Source of the DNA: Shewanella yunxiaonensis
GTDB lineage: Bacteria; Pseudomonadota; Gammaproteobacteria; Enterobacterales; Shewanellaceae
DNA: 64,000 bases
Assembly (NCBI RefSeq): GCF_018223345.1
Contig: NZ_CP073587.1
Location: forward strand, 2,850,001-2,914,000
Direction: 5' to 3'
The position numbers and the translations under genes are program-made. The notes beneath the pieces are model-generated. The model searched no databases. It was not told where the DNA came from and saw nothing but the letters and a program-made list of their open reading frames with translations. This document shows, one piece after another, positions 46,366 through 55,491 of the stretch; position 1 is the first letter of the stretch, and each line of letters opens with the position of its first letter.

Positions 46366-46866
46366 ATGACTTTGGCAACACAGGATATTTTTCAGCAGCT
46401 GCAGCAAACACTGTTGCAGGCAAATGCCCGCTTTCGCGTGGTCGAACACCCTACCGCAGGTAAGTGTGAACAGGTCGCAGCAATTCGCGGCACCGCGTTG
46501 GGACAAGGCGCCAAAGCACTGCTGTGCCATCTCAAAGGTAATGGGGTAAAACAGCATGTATTGGCCGTACTACCTGCTGACTGTCAGGCGGAATTGGCAA
46601 TACTGGCAACGGCATTCGGGGCACGCAAAGCATCACTGGCAAGTCCGGTGGAGATGCAGCAGTTTACCGGTTGTGTGGCGGGCGCCATTCCGCCCTTTAG
46701 TTTTCATCCAGCGCTGATACTTATCGCCGATCCATACTTGTTTCAACGCTATGAGGAAATCGCCTTTAACGCCGGGACGTTGGAACGCTCGATTATCCTT
46801 AACGTCGAGGATTACCTGCGTATTGCCGCCCCGCGCCAGCTCAGTTTTATCCGGCGGTCCAGTTAA
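46366..46866 (+). CDS. yeaK: YeaK-type aminoacyl-tRNA deacylase (YbaK/ProX editing domain)
   Basis: 166 residues, like E. coli YeaK (167). It hydrolyses mischarged tRNAs in trans. Family stretches are RFRVVEHPTAGKCEQVAAIRG, ALGQGAKALLCHLKGNGVKQ, GCVAGAIPPFSFHP and FNAGTLERSIILNVEDYLRI. It follows trxC by 60 bases on the same strand. The exact tRNA substrate cannot be read from sequence. Confidence 0.87.
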   Translation: MTLATQDIFQQLQQTLLQANARFRVVEHPTAGKCEQVAAIRGTALGQGAKALLCHLKGNGVKQHVLAVLPADCQAELAILATAFGARKASLASPVEMQQFTGCVAGAIPPFSFHPALILIADPYLFQRYEEIAFNAGTLERSIILNVEDYLRIAAPRQLSFIRRSS

Positions 46867-46886
46867 GTCTGTTGTCGCGCAACTTG

Positions 46887-47792
46887 TCAGACCGTATTTA
46901 TCGGCGGATATTTTAACGCATCAATCAGCAACCGAAAGGCCGCCGAATGTTGTTGCCGACTGGGGAAATAAAGATGATATCCGGGTTGCAACGGACACCA
47001 GTCTTCCAGTACCGCTAGCAATTTACCTTGTTTGATTGCATCGGCTAACGCATCTTCCGGCTGAAAACACAGTCCTGCCCCCGCAAGGGCCGCCTTGGTC
47101 ACCAGATCGGGCTCATTACAGACGAGCTGTCCCGCCACTCTCACATTCAGTTCGCGGCCGGCTTTTTTAAATTCCCAAGTATATAGGCCGCCTGCTGTCG
47201 GCAGCCGTAAATTGATACAGTTATGCTCGGTGAGTTGCTGAGGCGTCAGCGGTCGAGGATGTTCGGCGAAATAGGCAGGCGAACCTGCCACCAGAAAGCG
47301 CAGATCCGGGCTGATACGCACCGCCACCATATCTTTCGCCACCTGCTCACCGAGCCGCACCCCGGCATCAAAACCTTCCGCAGCCAAATCCAGCAAGCGC
47401 TGTTCGACCGAGATTTCAATCTGCAACTGGGGATGCTGCGATAACAGGCGATTGACCGCGGGTAACAAGATACTTTCTGCGACAAACTTGGTGGCCGTCA
47501 GGCGGATGTGCCCGACAATCCGCTCCCGAAACTGGTTAAGGTTATCTAACTGAGTGGCGATCTGCCCAAAGGCTGGCTGCAAAGTACGAATCAGCTGTAA
47601 TCCAGCCTCTGTCGGTGCAACGCTACGAGTGGTACGGGTGAGCAGTTGCAGGTTTAGTCGCTGCTCTAAACGCCTCACCGTATGACTAATGGAGGACTGC
47701 GACGTTCCTAATCTTGCCGCCGCCTTAGTAAAGCTACGCTCTTCTACCACGGCCAGAAACACCCATAAATCGCCCAGTTCTTCACGCTGCAT
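46887..47792 (-). CDS. LysR-type transcriptional regulator
   Basis: 301 residues. The N-terminal helix-turn-helix reads FLAVVEERSFTKAAARLG then TSQSSISHTVRRLEQRL. The C-terminal effector domain begins near VGHIRLTATKFVAE, of the CrgA/PBP2 type. It is transcribed away from the cupin and CMD genes with a 106-base gap, so it probably regulates them. Effector unknown. Confidence 0.87.
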   Translation of the reverse strand: MQREELGDLWVFLAVVEERSFTKAAARLGTSQSSISHTVRRLEQRLNLQLLTRTTRSVAPTEAGLQLIRTLQPAFGQIATQLDNLNQFRERIVGHIRLTATKFVAESILLPAVNRLLSQHPQLQIEISVEQRLLDLAAEGFDAGVRLGEQVAKDMVAVRISPDLRFLVAGSPAYFAEHPRPLTPQQLTEHNCINLRLPTAGGLYTWEFKKAGRELNVRVAGQLVCNEPDLVTKAALAGAGLCFQPEDALADAIKQGKLLAVLEDWCPLQPGYHLYFPSRQQHSAAFRLLIDALKYPPINTV

Positions 47793-47898
47793 ATATGAAT
47801 CTCAAATATAAAACCAATATGAATACATCATTTAATTTAAATAATCGGTTTGTCTATGATCGATTGCAAGTGATAACTCGGACGAATAGGAATTGAGT

Positions 47899-48297
47899 AT
47901 GAAGATCATCAAAAGCGCAGCGTCACCATCCGTTTCCGGGCCAGAGAGCGTGTTCACCGGTCGGGTACGGATTGACAACCATATCACACCGGAGGCTCCG
48001 TCCCGACTCAGCTCAGCAATTGTCACCTTTGAACCGGGAGCCCGCACTGCCTGGCATGCTCATGGCACCGGACAGCTGTTATTTGTCACGCAGGGGCTAG
48101 GCTGGATCCAAAAAGCCGGAGAGGTGAAACAGGTGATACAGGCCGGAGACACAGTATGGATTGGCGCCAATGAAAAGCACTGGCATGGCGCCAGCGACAC
48201 TAAGGCAATGACCCATGTTGCGGTTGCGGAAGCCTCAGACACTGAGCCTGCCGCAATCTGGATGGAACTGGTCGCCGATCGAGATTATCTGGGCTAA
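47899..48297 (+). CDS. Cupin domain protein
   Basis: 132 residues, one cupin barrel. Metal-binding His and Glu positions lie in GARTAWHAHGTGQLLFVTQG and IGANEKHWHGAS. ATG 47899 is the start; the TTG two codons earlier is less likely. Small cupins paired with carboxymuconolactone-decarboxylase-like proteins are common in bacteria and often LysR-controlled. Substrate unknown. Confidence 0.82.
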   Translation: MKIIKSAASPSVSGPESVFTGRVRIDNHITPEAPSRLSSAIVTFEPGARTAWHAHGTGQLLFVTQGLGWIQKAGEVKQVIQAGDTVWIGANEKHWHGASDTKAMTHVAVAEASDTEPAAIWMELVADRDYLG

Positions 48298-48338
48298 GTC
48301 ATGACGTTAAAACCACAATATCGGCAGAGGTCACATTA

Positions 48339-49118
48339 ATGCATGTATTAAAGGGCGTCACGATGGCTACAGGTCTGACGGTAACTGCGGGAGTAACAGC
48401 CACAACTACCATCAAGCCGCTTGACTATGACAACACTGTGCTCAGCAAAACCACGCCGAATCTGGCGCATTACACTAATACCCTGGTGAATCAAACACTG
48501 TGGAACCGCAACGACCTTTCACGTCGGGATCGGTCGTTAGTGACGGTAGCGGCCTTGGTTGCTATGGGGAAAAGCGAACAGATTTCCGCGCCGGTAACCT
48601 ATGGATTGCAACACGGACTAACGCCCACAGAACTCAATGAAACATTACTGCAGTTAGCGTTTTATTGTGGCTGGCCCAATGTGTTACCGGCAGTGCGTGT
48701 GTTGGAGCGCATTTACCAGCAACGTCAGATAATACCTGCCGCAGACGGTGATGAGAAAAGCCTGATACTGGACGCGACCGCGGAAGCTGCACGCCTGAAA
48801 GTAGTAAATGACACGGTTCGTCCATATGTCCCAGGCTTAGCCGATGACACTGACCAGATCCTGTTTGGCGAATTATGGCGACGGCCGCAACTGACTCCAC
48901 GTGACCGCAGTTTGGTGACAATGGCGGCATTACTGGCAATGGGGCAAGCCCAACAGCTCGGTTACCATCTTAATCGGGCGATGGACAATGGTCTGACGGC
49001 CAAGGAGGCTGGCGGCGTAGTATCGCATCTGGCGTATTACATAGGTTGGCCCCGCGCATTTTCTGCCGTAACCGTCGTACGCGACGTGCAGCAAAAGCGC
49101 GCGACCCCCAGTAAGTAA
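48339..49118 (+). CDS. Two-domain carboxymuconolactone decarboxylase (CMD) family protein
   Basis: 259 residues with two tandem CMD repeats: LSRRDRSLVTVAALVAMG then LQLAFYCGWPNVLPAV, and LTPRDRSLVTMAALLAMG then VSHLAYYIGWPRAF. Neither repeat has the CxxC of AhpD peroxidases. The N-terminus (VLKGVTMATGLTVTAGVTAT) resembles a weak signal peptide. It follows the cupin gene by 41 bases and is probably cotranscribed. The reaction is unknown; true carboxymuconolactone decarboxylation is not implied. Confidence 0.8.
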   Translation: MHVLKGVTMATGLTVTAGVTATTTIKPLDYDNTVLSKTTPNLAHYTNTLVNQTLWNRNDLSRRDRSLVTVAALVAMGKSEQISAPVTYGLQHGLTPTELNETLLQLAFYCGWPNVLPAVRVLERIYQQRQIIPAADGDEKSLILDATAEAARLKVVNDTVRPYVPGLADDTDQILFGELWRRPQLTPRDRSLVTMAALLAMGQAQQLGYHLNRAMDNGLTAKEAGGVVSHLAYYIGWPRAFSAVTVVRDVQQKRATPSK

Positions 49119-49137
49119 CTATCGGCTTTCTACCTTT

Positions 49138-50325
49138 TTAAACCGGCTTAATCTGCTTAAGCCGGCGAATCGCCTCTTGTAGATTTTCCATGGAATTAGC
49201 GGTAGAAAAACGTACAAACTTGGCGGTATCGGCACTCCCAAAATCTTTGCCCGGAGATACCGCAACCTGACACCGCTTCATCAGTTCAAAGGTGAAATCC
49301 CAACTGGAATCTAGCCCCCACGCCTGCATCCAGGCAGAACAATCTGCCCAAGCGTAAAACGCACCATCCGGCATCACGGGAACCGTGAGTCCCAAAGCGT
49401 TGAGCTCCGGGACAAACCAGTCGCGACGGCGTCTATATTCTGCGCGCCGCTGTTCATATTCCTCAAGACTCGCAGGTGCAAAGCATTGCAGCGCCGCATA
49501 CTGGGCGATGGCATTGGGACAGATAAACAAATTCTGCGCAAGCCGTTCAATAATCGGTACCAGCACTTCCGGCACCACCATCCATCCCAGCCGCCAGCCA
49601 GTCATGGAAAAGTATTTGGAAAAACTATTGATACTGATGATGCTGTCATCCAGCGATAGCGCCGACATCCCAAACTCATCGTTATAACTGAGGCCAAGAT
49701 ACAGCTCGTCGACGATGGTTACACCATGCTGCGCTTTGACGTACTGATGGATCTGTCGTAATTCGTCCAACGCCACCGACGTCCCAGTCGGATTGGACGG
49801 CGACGCGACCAAAATTCCCTGCGTCTGCGCACGCCAGTAATCACGAACTTTTGCCAGACTCAATTGAAACCGTTCCGCCGCAGTCGTCGGGATCATCACC
49901 GGAGTGCCACCAGCAGCCATCACGAAATGACGGTTACACGGGTAACAAGGATCTGGCATCAGGATTTCGTCGCCCTCATCCACCAAGGCTGTGCAGGCCA
50001 GCTGCAATGCAGCAGAAGCCCCTGCTGTGATCACAATGCGAGAGGCTGGCACATTTAGCCCAAAGCGTTGTTGATACCAGTGACTGACCGCCTCACGTAG
50101 CGGGCTAATGCCCAATGCTGGGGTATATTGCGTTTGTGCCTGTTCAATCGCACGGCTGGCCGCTTGCTGCACTAAAGGCGGAGCGGTGAAATCGGGTTCT
50201 CCCAGCGTCAGATGGATCATCGGCGGATCATGCGGGCCCTGAGTGGACGCAATGCGGCTCGCCTCTTTGGCGACTTCCATTGCATAAAATGGCGCAATCA
50301 GACTGGCCCGGCCTGCGATTTTCAT
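49138..50325 (-). CDS. Class I/II pyridoxal-phosphate aminotransferase
   Basis: 395 residues, fold type I. The start is KIAGRASLIAPFYAMEV, and then come HLTLGEPDFTAPP, GASAALQLACTAL, SPSNPTGT, VDELYLGLSY and the PLP-binding Lys in SINSFSKYFSMTGWRLGW. This is the aspartate/alanine-aminotransferase-like group Ib; substrate not determinable. ATG 50325 with GAGG is preferred over 50385. Convergent with the CMD gene. Confidence 0.87.
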   Translation of the reverse strand: MKIAGRASLIAPFYAMEVAKEASRIASTQGPHDPPMIHLTLGEPDFTAPPLVQQAASRAIEQAQTQYTPALGISPLREAVSHWYQQRFGLNVPASRIVITAGASAALQLACTALVDEGDEILMPDPCYPCNRHFVMAAGGTPVMIPTTAAERFQLSLAKVRDYWRAQTQGILVASPSNPTGTSVALDELRQIHQYVKAQHGVTIVDELYLGLSYNDEFGMSALSLDDSIISINSFSKYFSMTGWRLGWMVVPEVLVPIIERLAQNLFICPNAIAQYAALQCFAPASLEEYEQRRAEYRRRRDWFVPELNALGLTVPVMPDGAFYAWADCSAWMQAWGLDSSWDFTFELMKRCQVAVSPGKDFGSADTAKFVRFSTANSMENLQEAIRRLKQIKPV

Positions 50326-50537
50326 GACTCTACCTCGGTAACACCCTAATACCTCTGACAGTATTTCCACCGTCAGCAGCAACACTAATGAGGCGATATT
50401 GAACGGTTAACTGCCCCAATACCAGCCTTTAATCGCTGCGAAGCAGCGCGGTGACCAACCGGTTGTGAGATCTATAAAAATCGTGAATGCTTGTTGGCAT
50501 TACTGCAACCAAGCAAAAAGCGTAATAGCGAGAGAGG

Positions 50538-50567
50538 CTAAAGAAGGTGCCAGCATTCACTGGCACC
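50538..50567 (-). terminator. Terminator of the siderophore receptor gene
   Basis: Minus strand GGTGCCAG, loop TGAATG, CTGGCACC, then TTCTTT, 14 bases past the stop. Confidence 0.75.
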
Positions 50568-50580
50568 GGGGATAAAAAGC

Positions 50581-52689
50581 TTAGAAACTATAGCGCACGC
50601 TAACCTTGTAACTCCGAGGTTCCCCGGGCATGGTCCAGATTGCAGAGTAAGAGCTGGGGTAATAAGCCTCATCAAACAAGTTGGTCACGTTGAACTGCAG
50701 TGATAACGCGTCAGACGCGGCATAAGTGCCAAACAGATTAACCAGAGTATAAGCCGGTAGCACATAACTCGGATCAATCGTTTCTCCCAGCCGCGAACCG
50801 ACGTATTGCACTGAAGCCCCAACCGCGGTGTCTTTACCAAACAGCTCGGTATCATGTTTTAAGGTCAGATTGCCACTGTGTTTCGGAATGTTGATCAGGC
50901 GACTGCCTTTCGGAATGGTGACCCCCCAGTCAGCGTTAATCACATCATTGGCCGTTTTGGCATCGGTGTAAGCGTAAGACAGCCACACGCGGGTGTGTTC
51001 CGTCAGATTACCTGCCAACTCAATCTCAATCCCCTGGCTTTCAGCCTCGCCCAGGGTTGCAGAAAATCCTGAGTTAACCGGATCTGCGGTTAGCACATTA
51101 CTTTTTTCTGCACGGAACAAGGCAACAGAACCGGTGATGAAGGCAGTGTCGAATTTAGTCCCCATTTCATAGGATTTACTCTCTTCCGGTTTAAACGCTA
51201 CACCGCGGTAATCGGTTCCGGTATTAGGACGAAAACCTTCAGAATAACTACCATAAAAGCTTAGCCAGGGTTGCCACTCATAGACCAAACCGGCGCGGGG
51301 ACTGAACATATTCTGACTCTGTTCGGTTTCAGTCTGGGTATTATGCTTAACAATAGTCTGTTCAAAACTGTCATAGCGACCACCGACAAGCACTTTCCAT
51401 TGAGCGGTTAGATCCAATTGATCTTGTAGGTAAAGGCCGTAACTGTCCTGAGTTTCGGTCTGATCGTACAGCACTGTACCTGCCGGGGCGATTTGACCAT
51501 AAACTGGGTCGTAGATGTTGATGCTGTAGGTGGCATCTCCGGCAGTTGGGCGAAAACGCTCCCAATACTTATCGAAATGAAAATGGTAACCATCGATACC
51601 CATCAACAGATGATGCGTAAAACTGGCAGTATCGACGCTGCCACTCAGTTCCAGACGGCCTGACACATCGGTCGATGAAAAATCCCGGTAGTTATGTTGC
51701 CGACTCAGCGTTTCCCCATCGGTGTATAGCAACTGCCGGCTACTGACCAGTTCCGGATCACTGGCATAGCCTTTAAACCCGGTATCCCGATAACTCAGCC
51801 CTCCCAACACCTGCCATTTACCCATATCATGCTCAAGTGACAGTTGATGTGCTAAAACATCAATCTGCATCGCACCATCGCTTGCTTCACCCAAAAATCG
51901 CGTCACCGGCAACACTTCCGGATCGCCATCAACCGCAACAATACCGCGATCAAACGGCACTTTTTGGTCGACATACTCCAGCTCATAATTAAGACGGGTG
52001 TCATCATTGATCAACCACAACACTGACGGGGTTAACACCCGTTTTTCTGAATCGACCGGGTCCCGAAAACTCCCTTTATCTTCATAAGCACCGTTGATTC
52101 TGAACGCTAGCGTGTCTGTAATTGCATTGGTGTAATCACCTTCCAGACGATAATTATCCCAACGTCCGGCAGAAGCTTGCAGATACCCTTCCTGCTCAAA
52201 TTTCGGCTTTTTGGTAATGATATTAATCGTACCACCAGGCTCTGAACGCCCATATAAGGCAGAGCCCGGACCTTTCATAATTTCAATACTTTCGATATTG
52301 GAAGTATCACGGGTGCCACCGAAACCTCGACCAGCGTTATAGCCGTTGACCAGGTAACCTGATGGCACGTTTTCATCACCAATAAAACCACGGACGGCAA
52401 AACTGTCCCAGACGCCACCAAAATTGTTCTGCCGACTCACAGAAGCAGATAGATCGAGAGCGTCCATAAAGCTCGTAACGCCGGCATCACTTAGCTGCTC
52501 AAAAGATAAGGTTTCAATGCTTTGGGGTTGAGATTTCAGTGGTACATCGCCACGAAAAGGTTGGCGCAGGCTGGTAACTTCCAGGTGTTCAATATCGGCT
52601 GACGCATCATCCGCTATGGCCTGCTGGGTCAACCCTAACATAATTGCCAATGGCAGCGCTGCAACATGAAAAATGCCCTTATTAGACAT
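50581..52689 (-). CDS. TonB-dependent siderophore receptor
   Basis: 702 residues. Signal peptide (cleavage near AIADD), plug domain with SQPQSIETLSFEQLSDAGV, AVRGFIGDENVPSGYLVNGY and ALYGRSEPGGTINIITKKP, then a 22-strand barrel ending in aromatic KVSVRYSF. The plug sequence EPGGTINIITKKP is typical of ferric-hydroxamate-type (FhuA/FpvA) receptors. A Fur box upstream confirms iron control. The exact siderophore cannot be told. ATG 52689 is preferred over 52704. Confidence 0.9.
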   Translation of the reverse strand: MSNKGIFHVAALPLAIMLGLTQQAIADDASADIEHLEVTSLRQPFRGDVPLKSQPQSIETLSFEQLSDAGVTSFMDALDLSASVSRQNNFGGVWDSFAVRGFIGDENVPSGYLVNGYNAGRGFGGTRDTSNIESIEIMKGPGSALYGRSEPGGTINIITKKPKFEQEGYLQASAGRWDNYRLEGDYTNAITDTLAFRINGAYEDKGSFRDPVDSEKRVLTPSVLWLINDDTRLNYELEYVDQKVPFDRGIVAVDGDPEVLPVTRFLGEASDGAMQIDVLAHQLSLEHDMGKWQVLGGLSYRDTGFKGYASDPELVSSRQLLYTDGETLSRQHNYRDFSSTDVSGRLELSGSVDTASFTHHLLMGIDGYHFHFDKYWERFRPTAGDATYSINIYDPVYGQIAPAGTVLYDQTETQDSYGLYLQDQLDLTAQWKVLVGGRYDSFEQTIVKHNTQTETEQSQNMFSPRAGLVYEWQPWLSFYGSYSEGFRPNTGTDYRGVAFKPEESKSYEMGTKFDTAFITGSVALFRAEKSNVLTADPVNSGFSATLGEAESQGIEIELAGNLTEHTRVWLSYAYTDAKTANDVINADWGVTIPKGSRLINIPKHSGNLTLKHDTELFGKDTAVGASVQYVGSRLGETIDPSYVLPAYTLVNLFGTYAASDALSLQFNVTNLFDEAYYPSSYSAIWTMPGEPRSYKVSVRYSF

Positions 52690-52839
52690 CCAAAGACTCT
52701 CCATTTGCGTCCATCCTCAGCAAAGTCATTCCAATCCTGAGAAGACTTTTTAGATGACGCTTAAATGCGTTGATGATGAGCATCTCAATGCCAACAATGC
52801 CTTCTGTTGACGGTTGAGCATGCAATTGCGGCGAATAAT

Positions 52840-52858
52840 AACGATAACAATTATCATT
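52840..52858. promoter_or_regulatory. Fur box upstream of the siderophore receptor
   Basis: On the minus strand the core GATAATTGTTATC (52843-52855) is a near-perfect inverted repeat, and the flanks extend it to a 19-base Fur site. It lies about 150 bases before the receptor start, in a 374-base gap whose right end carries the promoter of the diguanylate cyclase. Confidence 0.82.
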
Positions 52859-53063
52859 TGTAAATAATAAAGATACATTTATCTAACATAAATCACGTAG
52901 ATAAGCGTCAATCGCGTTAATTTTGCACAACGATATGACGTCAAATACTTTCGTGACGGGCTATGAACAGCACAAGGCAGCTATACAGCTCACTGTCTTC
53001 GCTGGTGTTGCTAAGGTATAGTCTTAGGCGTTCAATCCACCTGTAGCCACAAACCTCTCATTT

Positions 53064-54020
53064 ATGAATGACTATCTACAAAAGCTTGAGCAGCTGACAC
53101 AGGAAAACCGCCGGCTAAAACAGGAAAATAAGCGTCTTGAAGAAAGGCTTAATGCCGCGCTGGATGGCACGGGTTTGTGTTTGTGGGAGCAACATGTGCC
53201 GACCGGCAAACTCACCATATTCAACATGGAATGGGGGCAGATGTTAGGCTTCAGCCCTCAGGAGCTGGAAGCCACCGTTGATATCTGGAAAAGCAAATTG
53301 CATCCGGATGACTACCCGCAAGTAGTCGCCGCCCTGGATGACCATCTGGCAGGGAAAACCAGTTCCTATCAGGTTGTACACCGCATGTTGCATAAAAATG
53401 GCAGTCACAGTTGGGTGTCAGACCGCGGCCGTGTTGTTGAATTTGACGCACAAGGTCAGCCACTGCGGATGATGGGGACTCACATCGATATCACCCAAGA
53501 AAAGCGCTATGAACTGGAACTGGCAAAACTTGCCAGCAGTGACCCGCTCACCGGAGTGCTCAACCGTGCCAAACTGGAACAGGAATTCAACCAACTGAAT
53601 CTGACGCAGCCACAACAGGCAGCCGCAGTGATTTTTATCGATCTGGATGACTTCAAGGCGGTCAACGATCAGTTTGGTCATCGTGCCGGTGATGCGTTGC
53701 TGATCAAAGTCGCCCATTGGTTAGCGAGCATGGCACCGCCAAATACCCTGGTCGCACGCATGGGTGGCGATGAGTTCGTGCTGTTGTCTGTTAATGTCTC
53801 CCGCGCGGCCATCGAACAGTTTGTCGACGCCTTACTGATACGAGGGCAACAACCGGTCACACTCGAAAACGGCGTGGCACACATCGGTTTTAGTGTGGGT
53901 GTGTGCGAATTCATCACGCCTTATGTTGGTTTTAATGCCCTGTATACGCTTGCCGACCAGGCGATGTATCAGATTAAGAAAAACGGCAAGCATGGTGTCA
54001 CCTTCGTCCACGCCAATTAA
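53064..54020 (+). CDS. PAS-GGDEF diguanylate cyclase
   Basis: 318 residues, cytosolic. An N-terminal coiled coil (about 5-30, KLEQLTQENRRLKQENKRL) leads into a PAS domain (about 35-150, ending THIDITQEKRYE) and a GGDEF domain (about 155-315). The active motif is RMGGDEFVL, with substrate-binding FIDLDDFKAVNDQFGHRAGD before it. It should make cyclic di-GMP. No RxxD inhibitory site is evident just upstream of GGDEF. The PAS ligand is unknown. Confidence 0.92.
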   Translation: MNDYLQKLEQLTQENRRLKQENKRLEERLNAALDGTGLCLWEQHVPTGKLTIFNMEWGQMLGFSPQELEATVDIWKSKLHPDDYPQVVAALDDHLAGKTSSYQVVHRMLHKNGSHSWVSDRGRVVEFDAQGQPLRMMGTHIDITQEKRYELELAKLASSDPLTGVLNRAKLEQEFNQLNLTQPQQAAAVIFIDLDDFKAVNDQFGHRAGDALLIKVAHWLASMAPPNTLVARMGGDEFVLLSVNVSRAAIEQFVDALLIRGQQPVTLENGVAHIGFSVGVCEFITPYVGFNALYTLADQAMYQIKKNGKHGVTFVHAN

Positions 54021-54065
54021 TAGTGAATGTGAATTCACGTCCCACTCAATTTTTATCCCCTATAA

Positions 54066-54755
54066 CTACACCGACACACCGAACAAATGCCCCACGGCGG
54101 CGGTGATCAACATGGCGATAGCTCCCCAAAATGTCACCCTGACACAAGCTCTGAATATTGGAGCGCCACCGGTAACCGCGGCAATACCGCCAAGCACAGC
54201 CAAAAAAAACAGCGACGAGATAGCCACCAGATTGATTAGCTGTGACGGTGCTACAAACCAGGCCACTAACAGCGGTAATAGTGCCCCCACGGTAAAAGTC
54301 GCTGCCGAGGAAAGTGCCGCCTGAAGCGGTTGTGCTTTACCGTCTTCGGTAATGCCGATTTCATCGCGGGCATGAGCTGCTAGCGCATCATGCGCCATCA
54401 TCTGCTCGGCGACCAGATAGGCCAACTTCGGCGTCACGCCCCGGTGCTCATATATTTTCGCCAGTTCTTCTTTTTCAGAGTCAATGTCATCCGCTAATGA
54501 TTGCCGTTCAAGCTCTAGGTCCGCATTTTCGGTATCCGCTTGCGAACTGACGGAGACATATTCCCCCGCAGCCATTGACATAGCACCGGCGACTAAGCCG
54601 GCTAATCCGGCAAGAATGATATCGCTCTGTGTCGTATGAGCGGCCGCGACACCGATGATCAGACTGCTGGTTGAGACAATGCCATCGTTTGCTCCCAATA
54701 CAGATGCACGTAGCCAGCCGATACGATGGGAGCGATGTTGTTCATGGTGAGTCAC
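54066..54755 (-). CDS. VIT1/CCC1-family membrane transporter
   Basis: 229 residues. Starts with the family's HRIGWLRASVLGANDGIVSTSSLIIGVAAA and has LVAGAMSMAAGEYVSVSSQAD. A Glu-rich cytosolic loop (about 80-130) holds metal-binding acidic residues (DSEKEELAKIYEHRGV). Five membrane spans are expected. Relatives move ferrous iron or manganese. It lies near the Fur-boxed receptor but has no visible Fur box of its own. Confidence 0.88.
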   Translation of the reverse strand: MTHHEQHRSHRIGWLRASVLGANDGIVSTSSLIIGVAAAHTTQSDIILAGLAGLVAGAMSMAAGEYVSVSSQADTENADLELERQSLADDIDSEKEELAKIYEHRGVTPKLAYLVAEQMMAHDALAAHARDEIGITEDGKAQPLQAALSSAATFTVGALLPLLVAWFVAPSQLINLVAISSLFFLAVLGGIAAVTGGAPIFRACVRVTFWGAIAMLITAAVGHLFGVSV

Positions 54756-54953
54756 ACCTATACCTCATGCGTTGTTTGCCTATCTTGGCGATTTAGCCAA
54801 ATGCCACTTAACTGTAGCACTCAACTATAAAAAAAAGTCTATAGCCAACAGCATATCGCTATGGATCATCGCCGATTTGGCAATCATTACGCTTCCAAGA
54901 CCAGACTTGACTATGCTTAATATGGCAGCCAGTGAGGAGACGAGGAGGATGTT

Positions 54954-55148
54954 ATGATAGCCGCAGAAATACAGCATAAAATTGACTCAAATAGCGCCCA
55001 GATTAAAAGCATTGCCCACCGCATTCATGCGCTGGAAGAGGAACATCTGGCAGAGCCCAGTAATTCAGACTACATAGAGCTGCTGACTCAGCACAAAAAA
55101 CTTGTCGATGAAAATCGTAGACTGATGGATGAGTTGGCTAACAAGTAA
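54954..55148 (+). CDS. Small coiled-coil protein
   Basis: 64 residues, almost entirely helical with heptad-like spacing (IQHKIDSNSAQIKSIAHRI, KKLVDENRRLMDELANK). A strong ribosome binding site (GAGGAGGATG) precedes ATG 54954, which supports translation. No family recognised. It is divergent from the VIT transporter gene. Confidence 0.6.
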   Translation: MIAAEIQHKIDSNSAQIKSIAHRIHALEEEHLAEPSNSDYIELLTQHKKLVDENRRLMDELANK

Positions 55149-55491
55149 TCTGATTTGAGCCGTTTTTAGCGCCGAAATGTCAACTGTTCGAGCCTCGAAG
55201 TTCGAACCCGTAAAGCTATTGCGCCGATAAACTTGGCGGGACGTCCGTTCAGCATATTTGGAATGTCCCGTTAATGGCCGGTCTATCTCACTAAGCGTCG
55301 ACTCGCGAAATCGCGACATTCAAATCTGAGTGACATTCAACTAAACGCAACAAAATTGATAAGCAACTTTCCATCAATTGCAACAATTGGACAGAGTGTT
55401 TATGCTTCCTTGGCTAAAGCACTGAGATGCTAACATCAGGGTGTACGGAAACACTTAATCTTCCAACAATTATTATAAATGGTGATGACTT
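55149..55491. other. Intergenic region with inverted repeats
   Basis: 343 bases. Inverted repeats GTTCGA/TCGAAC (about 55186-55208) and a TCGCGAAATCGCGA hairpin (about 55302-55316) are visible. A minus-strand frame across 55065-55319 overlaps the coiled-coil gene and is not protein-like. The promoter of the next gene is probably near 55440-55480. No mobile element ends recognised. Confidence 0.4.

Noticed and set aside
55065..55319. An 84-codon minus-strand frame near the coiled-coil gene
   Set aside because: It overlaps the coiled-coil gene, which has the stronger ribosome binding site, and its sequence is not protein-like.
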